A stretch of DNA of 64,000 bases from Cryptomeria japonica. Taxonomy: Eukaryota; Streptophyta; Pinopsida; Cupressales; Cupressaceae. Below the pieces are notes generated by a model that saw nothing but the letters and a program-made list of their open reading frames with translations, was not told the origin of the DNA and did no database searches. The stretch lies in NCBI RefSeq assembly GCF_030272615.1, contig NC_081408.1, positions 406,548,889-406,612,888 on the forward strand. Direction: 5' to 3'. Shown piece by piece: positions 58,990 to 64,000 of this stretch (the first letter of the stretch is position 1; each line of letters starts with the position of its first letter). The translations under genes and the position numbers were made by a program.

Positions 58990-60890
58990 TACGCAATGAG
59001 AAAATCATTAGGTCTAATAAGAGGAATTTAAGCCTGAAATCTCCCTAGATAGTTTGTAGGAAAAGTATAGCTCCCTCATCTATAAAGAATAGACCCAAGG
59101 TGGTTGTCTCCATTGAACAAGTTGAGGGACAAGAGTGGTTACCTTTTCCATTCTAGCCTTCAAACTAGCTATTTCTAGGTTCTTCTCCTTGAGTTCCTTC
59201 TGCAACTGCTCCTTTTCTTCCTTCCATTCTCTTTCTCTATCCTCCATTAACTTCCATAATTCCATTGCAATAAAGGCCCATGAAAATGGAGGTGTCGTAT
59301 GTATGCTTTCCCTAATTGTCTTTCCATGTTGCCTCTTATTCTTTCTTTACTTGCTTCTAGCTACCACTTTCTCTATTGTTGCTACAAGATTCTCTAATCC
59401 ACTAGCTGGTTGCTCCTCGTCTTTGTTTTTCTCAGGGCTATCTCTCCTTTGATTAACCTCAATATCTAGACCCATATTAAGGTCAATTTGTATTCCCCTA
59501 GAATGAACTAATACTTCCTTTGTTTTCTCTAATAAACTCCTTTGAACATCCTCTTCCTTTTCAATATGATCAGAAAATGATGATGTGGATGAAGGTGTTT
59601 GAAAGAACGAGGACTATTCATTAGGAAGTTCCTCTTCTTCTTTATCAGTTGGAGATTCTTCTGGATTAGTACTCTAGATAAGAATTTCATCATTTTTTTT
59701 CGTTTACTTTTAAACATCTTCTTAATCTTGTGGCGACTCCTTGCAGGTTTCTAAACAACCTTCTTTAATTTCTTCGTAGGTTTCTTTATTATTTTAGTAG
59801 TTCTTTTTACTTTCTTAGCGGATATAGGATGCATAGATTCTTTGGCCTTTCATTCTGGAGGCTAGGATACTTAGAAATGGGAGTATGAATCTTAATTTTT
59901 TTTTTACCACTCTCTTTCTCCTTTGCAATTGTTTTTCTTTTTTTGTTCTTAATTCTTGAAGATGTAGTCAACACAAGGGTTTTTTTAGGGGTAGCACTAG
60001 GGTTTCTAGTTTCCCCATTATGCTTAGGCAAATGAGGAGTATCTTCATTAGGGATTTCATTAAAGGACCGAGTGGGAGGTGGTCTATAAGAAGAAGCTCC
60101 TTCTATCCCCACAACTACAGGTCCTATGTTTATTGGTTCAACCCTTGTTATCTTCAAAAAATCATCCCAAGGCATCTCAGGGTTTGTTTCTTCTAGGGTA
60201 TTTTCTATTAACAACAGAATCAAATAGTGATGAGAAACATAAATGCACATTACATTTCTAAACTTTTTCTACCATCTTCTTCAACATGTTGTAGATGTCA
60301 AAGATGAATAAGGAGCTTAAAATGCACCAAATGAAGTCAATATTGCCAACCCTAACAAGTTAAATATTGAATGACATAAACTCCCCTAGAAGAACATTCT
60401 AATGGTATAGATAAAAATTTTGCACCTTATTTAGTTACCATCAATTGTAGATAAGCATGTACTAAAAATTCAGCCCTAGTTGTGCTAGCATCATGCCCTT
60501 CAAGATACAATTCCCCTATTGTAGGCAACCCATTACCTCTACAATTCATTGTTCTATAAACCTGATTCTTACACCCTTGACCACTACTTGGTCATTCTTC
60601 AAAGTCCAAGAAAATTCCAATACCTTAGCTTCATTGAAGTCATGAAGATTGAAGAAATAATTTGGCCACCCACAATCCCTGAATAGTTGAAAGTTCAGGT
60701 CTTCTAAAATGAGGTTGTGTTCTACTGGCTCATGACAAATAGGGGAGCCTCCCATTTTTTCAAAGGTTAATTTACTACAGGAATCCCCACTATGACCAAA
60801 CCTTGCAATCACTACCAAGCTTTGTTTTGCAGTTTCAAATTTACCTCCCTTGCCACCACAATTACAAACTACCCTCTAATTACTACTACT
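58990..60890 (-). pseudogene. Minus-strand relic of the same unnamed TE-associated family
   Basis: Read on the minus strand from about 60890. First comes LNFQLFRDCGWPNYFFNLHDF and KNDQVVVKGVRIRFIEQ (60818-60546), then GLPTIGELYLEGHDASTTRAEF and a block VYVIQYLTC-GWQY-LHLVHFKLLIHL near 60300-60400. A basic region SSRIKNKKRKTIAKEKESGKKKIKI follows (60250-59807). Near the end, a coiled coil EREWKEEKEQLQKELKEKNLEIASLKARMEK lies at 59265-59080. The order (domain, charged middle, coiled coil) and the VIQYLTC-GWQY block parallel the extra ORF of LINE-A (VMQYVTLDGRY). At least six stops break it. No function is assigned. Confidence 0.55.
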
Positions 60891-61090
60891 ACGGTTTATA
60901 TTTGTTGCGGCAATTTATTTGCTGTAAAAATATGTTAAAAACAAAGCCACAACTATAGGCATGTTGAAAAGACAGAAAATATAACTATTGACAGTAAGAG
61001 GTAATAAATGGCCTCATTTGGGGTACATACAAACAATGAGAACTGACTCCATGTTTATGGACGCATTCCTTCAAATTATCATCACACATA

Positions 61091-62546
61091 TGTTGGAATT
61101 ATGTGAACCGGTATGAGGACATGATGACATTGTATGTTGTCATTGATGTCAATATGTTGAAGAAGAGAGAACCGATATGTTACCAAGAACCGGTATATGT
61201 GAGAACCGGTATAACATTGTGAGCCGGTATATGTGCCAAAGTAAAGCGGTGTGTTTGTTCAAGGTGAACCGACATGTTGATATGGGAACCGGTACATGGA
61301 AGATTTGTATGACTACCGGTTGGTAGTCTCAACTTCAGGGTTTCCAGTTGAAGTGCTTCAAGCCTGTGTGACTCAATTGGTGACTTTGTGTGATGAGTTA
61401 GTATTGTAACGAAGAGTAGATCATGTTACCACGTCATCCTTGTGCGCATGAAGGATCTTACATGAAGGAGATTGTTCCTATCTACCTTGGGAATGTGCGA
61501 AGTCTGTAAACGGTGAAAATGCGTGATGCGTTATCAGTCGCCATGAAAGCAGTGGAAAACGATCAATGGTGAACGTCTTGAGTTCGGTTTAAGACTATTG
61601 CATTTAATGCAATGTGCTCAACAATCAGGATTGAACCATTTGAGTTTAGGGTTTAGGGTTTATGCTATCGACCTATCTATTTCCTATAAGGTCGTTGTTG
61701 TGTTTCTTTCTGAGGTTGTTGGCAAAAGTTGTGTGTGTGTATCCAAGTGAAGAGATACATGATTATTTCTAGACCAGAGGAGAGAAGTGATACCTACAGA
61801 GTGCAAGTGCAGAAGGTGAAGAGGAGGTAAAGTGGATCTGCATTGGCATTGAGTGTTGTTACCCGATCATTGTAATACCTGTTGATCTCTAACCACTTCA
61901 ATAGTTGGGAAATCCCTTAACAGGGTAGCTTTAACCGACTTACTGTAAATCCTTTGACAGGGTGACTCAAAACCATTGAGTTCTTGAAATCCTCTAACAA
62001 GGTAACCTTTAATAGGGTTTAACCCTTAACCGGGTGATCCCTAACAAGATCGGTTCCTAACAGAACCTATTGTATCAGTCTTTAACTGGACAAGGCTTCT
62101 AACAGAGTAGACTTCTAAAGAGTTCAAAAACAACTTGTGGGTATTCATCCCCACCATGGTTTTTCCCAGTTGGGTTTCCACATGAAAAATCTGTGTCATG
62201 TGTGGTGTTATTCATGTGATGGTTTAAGTGATTCATGTCTGAAGGTAAATCATGTTGATCTAGCTATTTATATATCTTTGATGATAGATTACCTGTTCAT
62301 GCACTAGGGTGAAATGGAAATGAAGTATTAGATTGTATGAAAAGATAAGTGTCAACCGGTTTATGCTTGTCTCAGTTATTCTGGGTTTTGCCGATTGTAC
62401 TTTATTTAAGACTGGTGTTACTGTTTGTCTGCCAAAGCACAGTGTCTGCTAACAAACTAGTTTTAGGAATGTGTTTTAGTTGGTACTGATTCACCCCCCC
62501 CCTCTCAGTACCGGTTTGGTACTATCTGTTCATCATTGAGTTATCA
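61091..62546 (+). repeat. Copia-3 5' LTR
   Basis: About 1,456 bp, TGTTGGAATTATG at the start and GAGTTATCA before the primer site. The first 230 bp hold repeated AACCGGTATATG motifs. CCTATAAGG near 61685 is a weak TATA candidate. The terminal part has the C-rich GATTCACCCCC stretch shared, in inverse orientation, with the other copia LTRs. The 3' partner is outside the window, so the ends rest on the primer site and TG/CA alone. Confidence 0.8.
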
Positions 62547-62548
62547 AT

Positions 62549-62560
62549 TGGTATCAGAGC
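62549..62560 (+). promoter_or_regulatory. Copia-3 primer-binding site, tRNA-iMet
   Basis: TGGTATCAGAGC, an exact match to the plant initiator-Met tRNA 3' end complement, two bases after the LTR. Confidence 0.92.
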
Positions 62561-62617
62561 GTCCTCCAGGTCCTTTGTGTTATAAGTTTAACTGCTTGAG
62601 GAAAAGATCCCAGTCTA

Positions 62618-64000
62618 ATGATGAAGAGGGAAGGTCCAAAGTTCAAAAAAGATAATTTCAATATATGGAAAGATAGAATGAAGATATACATTAGAAGCAT
62701 GGGTGCTCAACACTGGAGCTATGTTGAGAATGCTTATGTTTCCCCTACCGATACTCTCACCAATGACCAAAAGAGAGAGATGCAGGAGAATGGGCAAGTC
62801 ATGGAAGCCCTAATTAGTAGTTTATCTAACATTGAGTTTATTGATGTCCAAGATAAAGTAAATCCCAAAGAAAAATGGGATACTCTTGAAAATATCTATG
62901 ACGGTGATGAGAATGTAAAACAAGCTAAGGAAGAAAGCCTTAGAGGGAAGTTTGAAGACATGCGGATGGTTGAAGGTGAGACCATTCAACAGTATGGAAT
63001 AAGAATCAAAACTATTGTCGGAGATATCAAGAGTGCAGGTGGTAAAATGGAAGATTCCACTGTGGTAAGAAAAGTTCTGAGATCCTTATTACGGGTCTAT
63101 GCAATAAGGGTTGTTGCTATTCAGGAGTTGAGATCAATAGACAAGACTAAGGTATCTCTAGACTCCATCATTGCAAAGTTGATAGCCTATGAGCTAAATA
63201 GTTTTGATGGCAGTGTTCAAAAGATTAAATCAACTTTTAAAGCTTCTGTTGTACCATCCAAAAAAGGAAAAGAAGCAAGCACCAGTGGTGAACCAAGACA
63301 GAGCATAGAAATGGATGATGAGGAGATTCTGATGGAATTTGAAGCTCTTCTTTCCAGGAAACTTCCTAAAGGAACTAGTAAATATAGAGGTAAGCTCCCT
63401 TTGAAATGCTTTTCTTGTAATCGGATAGGACATATTGTTGTAAACTGTCCTAATGGTGACAAGAAGGAAAAACCGAAAAGGTTCAAGAAATTCAAAGGAG
63501 GAAACCGAAGAAACTATTTTGTGGCAGTTGATGAAGGTGTCATAGATGAGGAATTAGAAGATGAAGAAAATGAAGATATTGTGTTTGTTGTTGTCAAGGA
63601 AGATGTGTCAGACAAGGCGGCTCTTGTCTCTTGCTTTTGTAATTCCAATGAGTGGATTATTGACAATGGCTATTCTCACCATATGACTGGTGACCGGAGC
63701 AAGTTTCTATCCTTGGAAGAGTATGATGGTGGTGTGGTTCTCTTTGGTAATGATGCACCATGTATGGTCAAAGGCAGAGGGTCCATCTCTTTGAATGGAA
63801 AGAGTAATGTTGACAATGTTTATTGGGTTGATGGTCTCAGACACAACCTTTTGAGTGTTGCCTAGCTAAATGATAGTGGTCTCACTCTAGAATTCAAGAA
63901 TGGAGTGTGCAGAATCAAAGGAAAGAATGGTGAATTGGTGGCCACCGACATGCAGACCAAAGGTAACCTATTTCAATTGAATGCAAATATCAGTACATGT
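62618..64000 (+). pseudogene. Copia-3 gag-protease, partial, one premature stop
   Basis: The open frame of 415 codons starts MMKREGPKFKKDNFNIWKDRM. Gag blocks (EKWDTLENIYDGDENVKQAK, EGETIQQYGIRIKTIV) fill residues 1-200. The zinc knuckle at residues 264-277 is complete (C264, C267, H272, C277). The protease block is EWIIDNGYSHHMTGD with DNG at 349-351, where the family has DSG, so the active site is probably damaged. TAG at 63863-63865 follows LLSVA where Gln is expected. The same frame then continues as LNDSGLTLEFKNGVCRIKG to the window end, toward integrase. Confidence 0.88.

Larger units (their letters stand above)
61091..64000 (+). mobile_element. Copia-3, Ty1/copia element cut by the window end
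   Basis: The 5' LTR (61091-62546), exact initiator-Met primer site (62549-62560) and the gag-protease part of the polyprotein are present. Integrase, RT and the 3' LTR must lie beyond 64000. The protein is only distantly like Copia-1 and Copia-2, so this is a different family. One premature TAG was seen. Confidence 0.88.

Noticed and set aside
61639-61658. Telomere-like TTTAGGG repeats
   Set aside because: Only about two and a half units inside the Copia-3 LTR; too short for an interstitial telomere and common as promoter telo-boxes.

Overview
This window looks like gene-poor plant nuclear DNA, most likely from a very large genome such as a gymnosperm (conifer-like). That placement is an inference from the LINE and Ty1/copia types, the deep nesting of old retroelements and the lack of convincing host genes; I could not test it. 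Essentially all recognisable sequence is retrotransposon, and nearly every reading frame is broken.

Layout. At 1405-3997 lies a 5'-truncated LINE (LINE-A) framed by a 17-bp target-site duplication. It holds the end of an RNase H domain and then a separate broken ORF. At 4216-41241 lies a second LINE (LINE-B), framed by near-identical 24-bp duplications 37 kb apart. Three elements split it: a giant solo LTR (G-1, 4392-9339), a Ty1/copia element on the minus strand (Copia-1, 9502-27071) and a second minus-strand Ty1/copia element (Copia-2, 32983-39938). Copia-1 is itself split by a non-autonomous LTR element (NA-1, 11629-22430, minus strand). With the insertions removed, LINE-B is about 7.5 kb and keeps remnants of ORF1, endonuclease, reverse transcriptase, zf-RVT, RNase H and a 3' extension.

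To the right, 41266-43977 holds an array of short hairpins with varying arms, then a degenerate gag-like ORF. A second giant solo LTR (G-2, 43983-58313) follows and is split by a second member of the non-autonomous family (NA-2, 44652-54263, plus strand). A minus-strand degenerate gene (about 58990-60890) is similar to the extra ORF of LINE-A. The window ends in a third Ty1/copia element (Copia-3, from 61091, plus strand), cut by the window edge.

How the parts relate. Each Ty1/copia element has LTRs, an initiator-tRNA-Met-type primer site and gag, protease, integrase, reverse transcriptase and RNase H in copia order, all damaged. NA-1 and NA-2 have LTRs, primer site, polypurine tract and a gag-like proline/glutamine-rich ORF but no visible pol, so they would depend on enzymes from another element. 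Matching duplications give the insertion order: LINE-B, then G-1, Copia-1 and Copia-2, then NA-1 inside Copia-1; separately G-2, then NA-2 inside it.

The most unusual signals are the hairpin array at 41518-42715, the LINEs with an extra region behind RNase H, the mosaic divergence between the two NA-1 LTRs, and the two solo LTRs of about 4-5 kb. Divergence figures are eye estimates.
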